In this document: positions 1 through 7,350 of the stretch, one piece after another
How positions within the stretch are numbered: the stretch's first letter is position 1
How the letters are laid out: the number at the start of each line of letters is the position of its first letter
Origin: Geomonas propionica
GTDB taxonomy: Bacteria; Desulfobacterota; Desulfuromonadia; Geobacterales; Geobacteraceae
Assembly: GCF_016458235.1 (NCBI RefSeq)
Contig: NZ_JAEMHK010000002.1
Location: forward strand, 1 to 64,000
Length of the DNA stretch: 64,000 nucleotides
Direction: 5' to 3'
Notes under the pieces: model-generated
The model's database searches: none
The model's input: the letters and a program-made list of their open reading frames with translations, nothing else
What the model was told of the DNA's origin: nothing
Made by a program: the position numbers and the translations under genes

Positions 1-55
1 CTAACTTGATCGCTTCTCGTTTAAACTCTGAATCGTACTTGCGATTCGATCTCAT
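1..55 (-). CDS. IS3-type transposase OrfA, N-terminal fragment (runs off the window)
   Basis: Eighteen codons are visible, starting at the ATG at 55-53 with GGAGG about ten bases upstream. The sequence NRKYDSEFKREAIKL is the N-terminal signature of IS3/IS911-type OrfA proteins, which bind the IS ends and are joined to OrfB by programmed frameshifting. The rest of the gene is outside the window, so it cannot be judged whether it is intact. Confidence 0.6.
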   Translation of the reverse strand, partial: MRSNRKYDSEFKREAIKL

Positions 56-97
56 GACACACCCTCCTGGTCCGTTATGATATATGGTGTGTCCTCA
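1..97 (-). mobile_element. IS3-family insertion sequence, 5' end only
   Basis: The minus strand from 55 reads an ATG followed by Met-Arg-Ser-Asn-Arg-Lys-Tyr-Asp-Ser-Glu-Phe-Lys-Arg-Glu-Ala-Ile-Lys-Leu, the typical N-terminus of an IS3-family OrfA transposase (helix-turn-helix, DNA-binding subunit). A GGAGG ribosome site lies just upstream. The element continues beyond the left window edge. Its outer end may be near 97, where the minus strand reads TGAGGACACACC, but the partner terminal repeat is outside the window so the boundary is a guess. An 8-bp inverted repeat (56-63 and 86-93) could fold over the ribosome site in transcripts entering from outside. Confidence 0.6.
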
Positions 98-210
98 AAA
101 GTGAAGATAGCTCAGGGAATGACGTTGTTAACCCATGTCTAAATATTCCGGTGCGACTGGGGAGATAACCAGAATTCTGCTTAATAACTAGTTAGGCACA
201 GGACAAAATT

Positions 211-714
211 ATGAATGATCTCTCAAAAGACGTGCTGCTAGACGATCCATTATCTGAAGAGACTAGAAAAGAAAGAAAAATTCTACTTGGTGTTAGTCTG
301 ATTGGTATTGCCATGGCAAAGGCTGGAATAGTGCCCACAAAAATCAGCATACTAGGAATTGAACTGGAATCAGCTAAACAAGGAGTTTTGTTATACCTAG
401 CAGCATTTATAGTTATTTATTATATTCTGGCTTTCTCAATCTATGCAACATCAGACTTTATCGCGCATAGAAAACGTATTTCATTATTTTATGTCAAGAA
501 TGTCCAATTATTCATGGATCTAATAAGTGAGCCCAACAGAGATAAAAGCGAATATGAGTTTCTGTTGAATGAAACTAAGGATAACTTGCGATTTTGGAAG
601 ACATTATCGCCAATTGCTTGTGTAATCAGGTCAGCATTTGAGTTTATTCTCCCCGTACTGATCAGTGTTTATGCAGTATATGTGCTAATAATCCTGGCAA
701 TACAAAAGGCATAA
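211..714 (+). CDS. Unknown integral membrane protein (integron cassette cargo)
   Basis: I do not recognise this 167-residue protein. It has a charged N-terminus, a short hydrophobic segment around residues 26-40, a clear membrane helix around 57-80 (LLYLAAFIVIYYILAFSIYA) and another hydrophobic segment at the C-terminus around 142-164, so it probably has two or three membrane passes. Base composition is much more AT-rich than the core genes to the right. AGGA precedes the ATG. The stop codon sits inside an attC-like site, typical of a gene cassette, so the gene was probably acquired by integron capture. No function can be assigned. Confidence 0.6.
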   Translation: MNDLSKDVLLDDPLSEETRKERKILLGVSLIGIAMAKAGIVPTKISILGIELESAKQGVLLYLAAFIVIYYILAFSIYATSDFIAHRKRISLFYVKNVQLFMDLISEPNRDKSEYEFLLNETKDNLRFWKTLSPIACVIRSAFEFILPVLISVYAVYVLIILAIQKA

Positions 715-757
715 CCGGGCCGAGAAAATTCCCGGTGCGCCTTGTGACGTTAGGTCA
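709..757 (+). repeat. Possible attC-like recombination site 1
   Basis: After the stop codon of the preceding ORF the sequence runs from GCATAAC (resembling the RYYYAAC inverse core) through a hairpin ACCGGG..CCCGGT to GTTAGGT, an exact GTTRRRY core. It is shorter than most attC sites, so the call is tentative. A second degenerate palindrome at 782-825 (arms beginning GTCTAA and ending TTAGAC) may be the true site or a second one. Confidence 0.35.
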
Positions 758-882
758 GTAAACAAGCAGTATAAGTATCAGGTCTAAACATTGACAGCAT
801 CGACTCAACCGTTAAATGCTTAGACGCGATAGCTATGTTTTTACCTAATCAACATAACAAAAATCCAGAAAGGAATTAATTT

Positions 883-1629
883 ATGATTGATATTAGATCA
901 CTCACGAAAAGCCCATTGGGAATTATAAGTATATTTGTCTTGCTGATAGAAGTTGTAGCTACAACTACTGTCTCTATTGTATCCGACAAACAACTCCTAA
1001 TGGTATTGATTGGGTTTATTTGTTTTTATCCAACGCTAATAACATTATTATTCTTTTACGTTCTTATGAAGAAACCTCAGGTGCTATATGGACCAGGAGA
1101 TTTTAAAGATGAAGAAATATTCAAATCTTTGCTTACAAATATTCAGACCCTTTCCGCTAGGCAGGAAATCAATCAAATTGACCCTAAAGCACCAGCCGAA
1201 GCTTTTCTTAAGCCAATTAGAACATTGCTGTCTCAGGGTGACATCTGGACTGCTATAAGCGTTGCTAGGTCTTCTTTGAATGAAAAGAATTTTGAAGCTG
1301 CACGAGTGATTTTTCAATTTCTAATTGAAAATTATCAAGGTAGTCCAGATGAGCTTGGAAGAATATATGCAAATATGGCCTACGCTCAAATTGGTTTAAA
1401 GGATTATGAAGGGGCGATAGTCAATTTGAATAAAAGCAAATCAATCAGGGGAGGGGGCGAGGAAAATTTGTATGCTTGGCATAGAGTTGCCTTAGCATAT
1501 TGCTATTACATGTTGGGTGACAAACAGAGGGCAGAGAAAATTATTTTAGAAGCAAAAAAACAAGAAGGATACACTGGTGCAAAGGTTGATTTTTTTAGGT
1601 ACTACCCAGAAATTTCTCATCTGTTATAG
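883..1629 (+). CDS. Unknown membrane-anchored TPR-like protein (cassette cargo)
   Basis: This is a 248-residue protein of unknown function. Two membrane helices fill residues 12-35 and 38-63, followed by a soluble region. The C-terminal half (about 120-240) contains helical pairs with the spacing of tetratricopeptide repeats, for example IYANMAYAQIGLKDYEGAI and a following YCYYMLGDKQRAEKI. Such repeats normally mediate protein contacts, so a cytoplasmic scaffold tethered to the inner membrane is plausible (inference). AAAGGA precedes the ATG. It is AT-rich, has the same orientation as its neighbours, and is bounded by attC-like sites. Confidence 0.6.
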   Translation: MIDIRSLTKSPLGIISIFVLLIEVVATTTVSIVSDKQLLMVLIGFICFYPTLITLLFFYVLMKKPQVLYGPGDFKDEEIFKSLLTNIQTLSARQEINQIDPKAPAEAFLKPIRTLLSQGDIWTAISVARSSLNEKNFEAARVIFQFLIENYQGSPDELGRIYANMAYAQIGLKDYEGAIVNLNKSKSIRGGGEENLYAWHRVALAYCYYMLGDKQRAEKIILEAKKQEGYTGAKVDFFRYYPEISHLL

Positions 1630-1665
1630 CAAGAACCATGGGCACATTAGATTCGCAGAGGAATA

Positions 1666-1725
1666 TGCCAACGAAGCGCAACAGCGGACGGCAAAACCAC
1701 CGCCGCTGTGCTCTCAGCGTTATAA
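1666..1725 (+). repeat. attC-like recombination site 2
   Basis: About 36 bases after the preceding stop codon, an imperfect palindrome runs from TGCCAAC to GTTATAA. Its arms GCAACAGCGG and CCGCTGTGC pair with one unpaired base, the extrahelical-base geometry typical of attC sites. Its right half (CCGCCGCTGTGCTCTC then GCGTT) is nearly identical to the right half of the site at 3195-3250, which supports a shared origin. The right core is degenerate. Confidence 0.5.
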
Positions 1726-1793
1726 AGACGACGTAAATACGAAGTTACGAACGCGATAAAATAGGATCAACACGTAATTGCAAGGAGTTCCAA

Positions 1794-2513
1794 TTGAGAC
1801 AGATGCCCGAGGCTATCATTTATTCCACAGTTTTCCTCATGACGGTTTCCTTTGTCATTTGCGGAATTTTCTTCAGTTCGAACAAGAGCCTTGGCATCTG
1901 GTCTCTCTTTAGCGGAATAGTATTTGGAGTGCTTACTGTGTTCTTGTATTGGCAAAGCGATATTTGGAAGATTCAAGCAAATAAAGAAGCAAATGCACAA
2001 ACCAAACCAATTGAGACCAAGGTAACGGTTGACACTCATATTTCTCCTCGTCCAAAGAAAAAAAGTAAAACATCTATTAAAACCGATACTTTGCTTGCGA
2101 CTGAGGCTCATCAGACTGCCTACTCTCCGCTAAACAATGACCAACTCAAAAAAGAAGTTCTAAATCTAGTTGAAAAAATGCGTAACTATTTGGAACGCAA
2201 GCACCTTCAAGATCAAACTAAATCAGATTATTACTTTAATAAAATGCGTGAAGCCAAAACAGAAGGAGAGAGGCAACTAATTTGGGACACTCAAACACAT
2301 GATTCACAAACATCAACTCCGTTGAATTTTGAATATAGCGAAAAGTTTAAAGCAGATGCAACGCTCATCCACGATGAACTGCTTAAACGCCTACCAAGTG
2401 AGCCGAAAGACAGACCAGGGATGAGAGCTGACTATGAGCACCCAACAAACCCTATCGGTTTAAATATGCTAATTGACGACCTAGAAAGATTGGCTAAGTC
2501 ACTGCCAAAATGA
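1794..2513 (+). CDS. Unknown protein with N-terminal membrane anchor (cassette cargo)
   Basis: This 239-residue protein is not recognised. The likely start is the TTG at 1794, since AAGGAG lies six bases upstream; the ATG at 1803 is an alternative. Two hydrophobic helices span about residues 8-28 and 34-53, followed by a long hydrophilic region rich in Lys, Thr and Glu that is probably cytoplasmic. The C-terminal part is acidic and helical with no catalytic motif I can see. It is AT-rich and lies between attC-like sites at 1666-1725 and 2520-2572. Confidence 0.55.
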   Translation: MRQMPEAIIYSTVFLMTVSFVICGIFFSSNKSLGIWSLFSGIVFGVLTVFLYWQSDIWKIQANKEANAQTKPIETKVTVDTHISPRPKKKSKTSIKTDTLLATEAHQTAYSPLNNDQLKKEVLNLVEKMRNYLERKHLQDQTKSDYYFNKMREAKTEGERQLIWDTQTHDSQTSTPLNFEYSEKFKADATLIHDELLKRLPSEPKDRPGMRADYEHPTNPIGLNMLIDDLERLAKSLPK

Positions 2514-2519
2514 AGGAAC

Positions 2520-2572
2520 TTATAACAAGGCAGGTGGAGCGGTGAACCCGTTAACCGAACCAGCCGTTGGGA
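2520..2572 (+). repeat. attC-like recombination site 3
   Basis: Seven bases after the stop codon of the previous ORF the sequence runs from TTATAACAAGGC to GCCGTTGGGA. The outer arms AAGGC/GCCGTT and the inner parts are imperfectly complementary, and the right core GTTGGGA is close to GTTRRRY. The TATAACAA..CCGTTGGG layout is the common form of attC sites in chromosomal cassette arrays. Confidence 0.6.
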
Positions 2573-2613
2573 AGCAAATATAACCTACAGTTGCTGATAC
2601 ATACGAGGGGAAT

Positions 2614-3117
2614 ATGTTAATATTCCGAATTCTGGGTTTACTTACCTTGCTAATATTGATAAACGGTTGCGCCATTGTTGGAGTAACATATTGGCCCTTT
2701 TCCAGAGAGATCTCTACAAGCGAAGAAATCACACACCTTTCAAAAAGGGTCTGTGATGCTTATCCTGCAAGAGGCGAAATATCAATAAAGAGTAAAGAGG
2801 AACTTATTTCTTCCTGGGGCAGACCTTATCGTAAAGAGATTACTGGCGGAATTGAGAAGCTTACTTTCGAAAGAGAACGCTTTGGGTCTGGAATAGGCCT
2901 GTGGTTGGTGCTGGTCAAAATTCCTCTAGTGTGGCTACCTATAAACAAGAACGAATGCATAGTCGATATTGAGAATGACAAAGTAGTGCGCTTCAGCCAT
3001 TACAGACAGGCAAGTAATAAGTTCTACGGCTGTGGGGTTTACTACGATTGGGTTGTTACGGGGGGCTGGCAATACGGATGCGGAAATGATGGGGGCCTAG
3101 GAACAGCCGTTCAATAA
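2614..3117 (+). CDS. Unknown lipoprotein (cassette cargo)
   Basis: This 167-residue protein has a type II signal peptide: a hydrophobic stretch (FRILGLLTLLILI) followed by the lipobox Ile-Asn-Gly-Cys, with the acylated cysteine at about residue 19. The mature part has no recognised domain. It contains several cysteines, a WGRPYR stretch and a Trp/Tyr/Gly-rich end (YYDWVVTGGWQYGCG). GAGGGG precedes the ATG. It is AT-rich and flanked by attC-like sites. It should sit on the inner or outer membrane; its function is unknown. Confidence 0.6.
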   Translation: MLIFRILGLLTLLILINGCAIVGVTYWPFSREISTSEEITHLSKRVCDAYPARGEISIKSKEELISSWGRPYRKEITGGIEKLTFERERFGSGIGLWLVLVKIPLVWLPINKNECIVDIENDKVVRFSHYRQASNKFYGCGVYYDWVVTGGWQYGCGNDGGLGTAVQ

Positions 3118-3194
3118 CTTCATCTGTGAGAGCCTAAAGGGACATTCGAGTACGGAGGACGTATAGCATCATAAGACTCTGCGGAAAACGCGTA

Positions 3195-3250
3195 GCCCAA
3201 CAAAGCACAGCAGCGGACGATATACCGCCGCTGTGCTCTCGGCGTTGGGG
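3195..3250 (+). repeat. attC-like recombination site 4
   Basis: This is the best attC match in the window. GCCCAAC fits the RYYYAAC inverse core exactly, and the right end GCGTTGGGG is one base from GTTRRRY. Between them AGCACAGCAGCGG pairs with CCGCCGCTGTGCTC, leaving unpaired bases, around a short AT spacer. It follows the lipoprotein cassette and precedes another same-strand ORF. Confidence 0.65.
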
Positions 3251-3262
3251 AGAAGGAATACG

Positions 3263-3511
3263 ATGAAGGAAATACCCCTGACCTCAGAGACAGGAAGGTT
3301 CTCACTTAGTTGCGAGCCCGATGACAGCGGGGATTACCTCGTTGCTATTGAAGCAGAAGCAGATGGATTCTACGGGCACGCAGATGCGGGATCTGCGGGA
3401 TCTGCGGGATCTGCGAGATCTGCGGGTCAGGCTTGCGAAGTTGCAATCTCTGATCCTCTCGGTCGCCAACTTTGCAACATTGCAAGCCTGACCCTAGATT
3501 TCCCATACTGA
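3263..3511 (+). CDS. Truncated cassette ORF with a repeat-derived C-terminus
   Basis: The ATG at 3263 follows AGAAGGA by six bases, right after the attC-like site. The first 42 residues (MKEIPLTSETGRFSLSCEPDD.. through FYGHADA) resemble the start of a small family of WapI-like/immunity-type proteins. This is from memory, not a search. After that the reading frame runs through a 9-bp tandem array (Gly-Ser-Ala repeats) and then a palindromic repeat that recurs at 4302. The native C-terminus therefore appears to have been replaced, leaving an 82-residue remnant that is probably non-functional. Confidence 0.45.
   Translation: MKEIPLTSETGRFSLSCEPDDSGDYLVAIEAEADGFYGHADAGSAGSAGSARSAGQACEVAISDPLGRQLCNIASLTLDFPY
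3383..3427. repeat. 9-bp tandem array, about five units
   Basis: Units of TCTGCGGGA with small variation repeat about five times. The 9-bp period keeps the reading frame and encodes Gly-Ser-Ala. It joins directly to the palindromic repeat at 3429-3502. Confidence 0.8.
3429..3502. repeat. Palindromic dispersed repeat, copy 1
   Basis: Arms AGGCTTGCGAAGTTGCAA (3429-3446) and TTGCAACATTGCAAGCCT (3472-3489) are inverted with two mismatches around a 25-bp centre, followed by a conserved ACCCTAGATTTCCC tail. The same 75-bp unit recurs at 4302-4377 with few differences, so this is a dispersed element rather than a gene-specific terminator. Confidence 0.8.
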
Positions 3512-3613
3512 TAAAGAAGATATCCATCAAGACGGATTGAGACGGACGGTTACAACGCTGCCCACCCTGAAGGCGTTCTGCTCTTAAATCCAAATAAACC
3601 GGAGTAAGCATCA

Positions 3614-4171
3614 ATGTTCCCAACTTTCCCGCGACTACATACCGAACGACTAGTCCTGCGTCAGATTGTACCGTCTGACGCAGATGATCTATTCGGTATC
3701 TTTTCTGATGCAGAGATAATGCATTATTGGAGTTGTCGACCTTATACGTCCGTTGAACAAGCGCATAAGCTCATAGAGAGCATGGAACTGACGGCTGACA
3801 ACGGCATAGGCATTCACTGGGCAATCACGCTTGCCGGAGACGACCGACTGATTGGCAAGTGTGGCTACAACGAATGGCGCAAGGTGCATCGGCGCGGTGA
3901 CGTGAGCTATTTGCTGGCGCGCGACTTTTGGGAGCAAGGGATCGTGAGCGAGGCGCTTCGCGCGATGCTTGATTACGGTTTTAGTTCGATGAATCTGCAC
4001 AGCGTTGAGGCCGGAGTCACTCCAGGGAACGATGCCTCGACGCGGATGTTGGAGAGACTCGGCTTCCGCCTTGAAGGGCACCTACGGGAGAGCTTTTGGG
4101 CCGAGGACAGATTCGTGGACTCACTGATCTACTCGCTGCTCAGACAAGAGTGGAAATCTGCTCACACCTGA
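3614..4171 (+). CDS. GNAT-family N-acetyltransferase (RimJ/RimL type)
   Basis: This 185-residue protein has a full acetyltransferase_3 (RimJ/RimL-like) fold. It opens with LHTERLVLRQIVPSDADDLF, has the central GKCGYNEWRKVHRRGDVSYLL, the acetyl-CoA loop region RDFWEQGIVSEAL and the C-terminal NDASTRMLERLGFRLEG. Such enzymes acetylate N-terminal amines of ribosomal proteins, small amines or antibiotics; the substrate cannot be read from sequence. GGAG lies upstream of the ATG. No attC-like site is visible on either side, so I cannot say it is a cassette, although it abuts the array. Confidence 0.85.
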   Translation: MFPTFPRLHTERLVLRQIVPSDADDLFGIFSDAEIMHYWSCRPYTSVEQAHKLIESMELTADNGIGIHWAITLAGDDRLIGKCGYNEWRKVHRRGDVSYLLARDFWEQGIVSEALRAMLDYGFSSMNLHSVEAGVTPGNDASTRMLERLGFRLEGHLRESFWAEDRFVDSLIYSLLRQEWKSAHT

Positions 4172-4528
4172 GTTGTCAAGAGCCGAGGGAACCGACTGAA
4201 CCGAGGGAGCCGAGAGGCATGAGAGGCATGAGAGGCATGAGGGGACAGTGGTAGTTGTGTAAGAGGATGAGGGCAGAGGGGACGCACGGGGATCTGGGGT
4301 AAGGCTTGCGAAGTTGCAAGCTCTGATCCTCTCGGCAGCCAACTTTGCAACATTGCAAGCCTGACCCTAGATTTCCCTGGCGCGCTGGTGCGACCCGGGC
4401 CCGTTATCCAAGATGAAATTGATGCCCCCGTCTCCCTTTTCTCTCTTGCATCCAGTTGCAGGAGGATCATGCTCTGACGGTGTGATGGGTCTACGAGTTC
4501 ACATAGGACAATATGAAGGGAGGCAAAG
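4172..4528. other. Intergenic region filled with repeats
   Basis: No protein gene is seen here. The left part (4181-4241) is a 9-bp-period array (CCGAGGGAG-like units turning into GGCATGAGA x3), and 4302-4377 is the second copy of the palindromic repeat. The last 60 bp lead into the next gene with GGGAGG just before its GTG start. I see no convincing promoter. Confidence 0.7.
4302..4377. repeat. Palindromic dispersed repeat, copy 2
   Basis: This is nearly identical to 3429-3502: the same AGGCTTGCGAAGTTGCAA left arm, TTGCAACATTGCAAGCCT right arm and ACCCTAGATTTCCC tail, with minor substitutions in the centre. As RNA it would form a stable 18-bp stem. It lies about 0.9 kb from copy 1. Confidence 0.8.
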
Positions 4529-5428
4529 GTGCAAGAGGCACTGAATGATCTTGAGGGTAGCGAAATCCTGAGCCGGGAGCAGGCGGCGCTGCTACGACGG
4601 ATCTACGGCCGGGAACTATTTTCTGTGCACTGGGAACTGCGGTTGGTCCTCTACGGCGGCATACTGATCCTGACTACCGGACTCGGCCTGCTTGTCGCCA
4701 AACATTTTGCCTCCATCGGCCACCTGACCCTGATCGCGGCGATCGCCCTGGGGTGCGTGGGCTGTTTTGCATACTGCTTGCGCCGCGGTGGCGGTTTCTC
4801 ACCAGAAAGTCTCACGACGCCCGACGCGGCGTACGACTACGTCCTCCTGCTCGGCTGCCTCCTCCTCGGAACGCTACAGGGGTATCTGGAACTCCGCTAC
4901 CAGGTCCTCGCCCAATACTGGAACTGGTGGCTGCTGGCCTCGGCCCTCATCTATCTCCTCTGCGCCCATTACTTCGACAACCGCCTGGTCCTCTCCCTGG
5001 CCCTCTCCACCCTTGGTGCCTGGCTCGGCGTGAAAACTAGCCAGCTTGGCGCGGGGCTCTGGGATGGCACTTTGCGCGACAGCGCTCTCTTTTTCGGGGC
5101 GCTCGTCATTGCGGCGGGGGCTATCCAGACCCGGCTCGGCTGGAAACGCCACTTCCTTCCAGTCCACCTGCATCTCGGGGTCAACGTACTCCTCTCTGCC
5201 CTGGTAGCCGGGGTTGGCTCCCGCGCCGGCGGCTCGGCCTATCTTGCCGGCCTGCTGCTGACCGGCAGCGGCAGCGCCTTCTACGCACTGCGGGAGCGCA
5301 GCTTCGCCTTCCTCCTCTACGCCGTCCTTTACGGTATGTCGGCATCACAACCTTCGTGCTCGATCTCGGTCACTGGAGCAGTGAAGGGATCATATTCTAC
5401 TTTCTGGTCAGCGCGACGACGCTGCTGA
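4529..5428 (+). CDS. DUF2157-type membrane protein, C-terminus frameshifted
   Basis: This is a polytopic inner-membrane protein of unknown function, resembling DUF2157 proteins: a soluble N-terminus (residues 1-30) followed by about eight hydrophobic helices. The GTG start at 4529 has GGGAGG upstream. The frame loses its hydrophobic pattern after AVLYG near 5333. A different frame continues with YVGITTFVLDLGHW and stays membrane-like to a TGA at 5470-5472 that overlaps the next gene's ATG. The annotated end (..SARRRC) is therefore probably a frameshift product of a gene about 313 residues long, through a real mutation or a one-base sequence error. Confidence 0.75.
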   Translation: MQEALNDLEGSEILSREQAALLRRIYGRELFSVHWELRLVLYGGILILTTGLGLLVAKHFASIGHLTLIAAIALGCVGCFAYCLRRGGGFSPESLTTPDAAYDYVLLLGCLLLGTLQGYLELRYQVLAQYWNWWLLASALIYLLCAHYFDNRLVLSLALSTLGAWLGVKTSQLGAGLWDGTLRDSALFFGALVIAAGAIQTRLGWKRHFLPVHLHLGVNVLLSALVAGVGSRAGGSAYLAGLLLTGSGSAFYALRERSFAFLLYAVLYGMSASQPSCSISVTGAVKGSYSTFWSARRRC

Positions 5429-5468
5429 CGGCCTTGGTGGCCTTGCATCGCCGCTTAGGGAGTGCTGA

Positions 5469-6674
5469 ATGATCGATCTCTACGAGAAAGGTGAACGCCG
5501 GGTCACAGTGGTGGAGGAGGCCCTGCGCTGGCAGAAGGCCGGGATGATCACAGCGGAGCAGGCCGCTGCTGTGGCAGAGCGCTATCGTCCGGAATTGGTG
5601 CGGGTAAACATCTTCATGCGCATTCTCCTCGCCGTGTTCACCATGGTTGGAGTGACGGCCCTAGTGGCGATGCCGGCCGTGGTTCTAAATGTTAGGGAAA
5701 CGGGCTCCGCCCTGTTGTGCCTGATCTTCGCCCCACTCTGCGCCTGGGTCGCCGATCACGAGCTCATTGCCGGTCGCCGCCTCTACCGCTGCGGCGCCGA
5801 GGAGGCGTTGCTGCTACAGGCGGTCGGTATGCTCGCCCTAGCGGTCGCCCTCCCCGCCCACCAACTGGGGCACGATACTGAACGTCTGGCCTGGCTGACG
5901 GCGCACATGATCGTCCTGGCCGGTGCGATTATGCTCACGGTCCGCTACGGCTATGCGCTGGCCGCGTTCGGGGCGGTGCTCGCCCTCGCCGGCCTCCCCT
6001 TCCATCTTGCGGACATTCTCCATTGGCAGCAGCCGCACCTGCCTCGGCTCGTCCTCCTGCTGACGCTCGGTGCAGCGGCAATCTGGGCGCAGCGGCGGCT
6101 TGCCGACCGCAATAGCCTGCACCGGGGCTACGTCTGGTCCCTGGAGACTGTGCGCCTCTCTGCCTGGGCTGGGATCTACCTTGACGTGAACCTCTTTGCT
6201 CACCGACTCCTCTGGCGGGAATGGCTCGGGTGGACGCCGGGAGGATCGCTACTCCCCTGGAGCGATCACTTCTGCGCCCTGCTTACCGCCATCATACCGA
6301 TGGCGTCCCTGGCGATGGGAATCGGCCGCCGCGACCGGGCACTGCTCTGGTTCGGCGTTGTTTCCGCCATCTTGTCGATCCTCACCTTGAAGTACTACAT
6401 CCATCTCGGGCATCTTCCCGAGGAGTTGACGGTTGCAGGGCTGTTGGTGGCCGGTCTCGCCTTCGGCCTGCTGCGCTGGTTGCGCACCGGTTCCAAGTTC
6501 TGTCGGGGCGCCTTTACCGCCGAACCGCTCCTCGAACCGCGTCTGTATGGTCTCGATGCCGAGGCTCTAGCCGCAATCCAGCCCCTCACCCCGGAGGTCA
6601 GGGTGTCCCAGCCCCAGGGACTCCAACCCGGCGGCGGCACCTTCGGTGGCGGCGGTGCATCCGGCGGCTATTAG
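5469..6674 (+). CDS. DUF4401-like polytopic membrane protein
   Basis: This 401-residue protein has about ten hydrophobic helices. It starts with a soluble segment (VVEEALRWQKAGMITAEQAAAVAERY) similar in style to the N-terminus of the previous gene, and ends in a glycine-rich tail (GGGTFGGGGASGGY). The ATG overlaps the restored stop of the upstream gene as ATGA, so the two are probably translated together and may form a complex. DUF2157/DUF4401 pairs are common in Gram-negative genomes without a known function. Confidence 0.7.
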   Translation: MIDLYEKGERRVTVVEEALRWQKAGMITAEQAAAVAERYRPELVRVNIFMRILLAVFTMVGVTALVAMPAVVLNVRETGSALLCLIFAPLCAWVADHELIAGRRLYRCGAEEALLLQAVGMLALAVALPAHQLGHDTERLAWLTAHMIVLAGAIMLTVRYGYALAAFGAVLALAGLPFHLADILHWQQPHLPRLVLLLTLGAAAIWAQRRLADRNSLHRGYVWSLETVRLSAWAGIYLDVNLFAHRLLWREWLGWTPGGSLLPWSDHFCALLTAIIPMASLAMGIGRRDRALLWFGVVSAILSILTLKYYIHLGHLPEELTVAGLLVAGLAFGLLRWLRTGSKFCRGAFTAEPLLEPRLYGLDAEALAAIQPLTPEVRVSQPQGLQPGGGTFGGGGASGGY

Positions 6675-6821
6675 ATATCAGAGATAAGAGCAGTTGGAAT
6701 GTGCAGATATGGACATTAGACATCCTAACTTGAAGCTCCCGACCAGGCCCGTGGACCGGATCGGTAAGCGCGAGCCCGGTTACCGCCCAGATGTTGAGTG
6801 AAAATCTAGGACCCTAAAGGC

Positions 6822-7271
6822 ATGGAAAATTCTCCGATATTCATAATAGTCTTCCTTGTAGTTGCTACCTTGGTTGCTATTCCGCTATCCAAACTGATTT
6901 CACGCGGGTTGCTAACGAGTTGGCGTGAACTCGCGGTGGCCTATCCTGGTAAAGAGCTGGAACTGGGGATAAAGAAACGATTTACATCAGCGATGATCGT
7001 CAGTAGTGGGTTGCCCCTACGGTTTAACAACATGCTACAACTTTCAGCTAGTTATGAATATTTAGGCTTAAGCACAAATTTCTTTAGCCATCCAGAGGTC
7101 CTGATCACCAGATCCGACATCAAATGCTTCAATGACAAGTCGGCTTGGCTGTTTACAAAAGTGGAAATATGTTTTCACAAAAGTGATCTTTCGGTAGTTT
7201 TTTGGGGGCGCGGCGGGAGATTTGTAAAAGAGTGGTGGGAACAAGAACTCGCTGTTCACAGAAGCAGGTGA
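6822..7271 (+). CDS. Unknown protein with N-terminal membrane anchor
   Basis: This 149-residue protein begins with one membrane helix (FIIVFLVVATLVAIPL, residues 6-22) and continues as a basic soluble domain. No motif is recognised. It is more AT-rich than the pair upstream. The ribosome site is weak (TAAAGG). It is separated from the downstream secreted protein by 79 bp, so co-transcription is possible. Confidence 0.5.
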   Translation: MENSPIFIIVFLVVATLVAIPLSKLISRGLLTSWRELAVAYPGKELELGIKKRFTSAMIVSSGLPLRFNNMLQLSASYEYLGLSTNFFSHPEVLITRSDIKCFNDKSAWLFTKVEICFHKSDLSVVFWGRGGRFVKEWWEQELAVHRSR

Positions 7272-7350
7272 AAGATTGGGTGAAGTTCGCTGGATGACAC
7301 AGAAAGGGTCTTGCAGCAGCCCGTAGAGGGCGACTGAAATGGAGATAAAA

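Noticed and set aside
121-197. attC site before the first cassette
   Set aside because: GTTAGGC at 191-197 is a good core, but the left side lacks a matching inverse core and the arms do not pair, so it is not listed as a feature.
3383-3427. CRISPR array
   Set aside because: The units are 9 bp in tandem without spacers. No spaced direct repeats of CRISPR length were seen anywhere in the window, and no cas genes.
3614-4171. GNAT acetyltransferase as an antibiotic-resistance cassette
   Set aside because: No attC-like site flanks it, and the sequence matches the general RimJ/RimL type, so neither cassette status nor resistance is supported.
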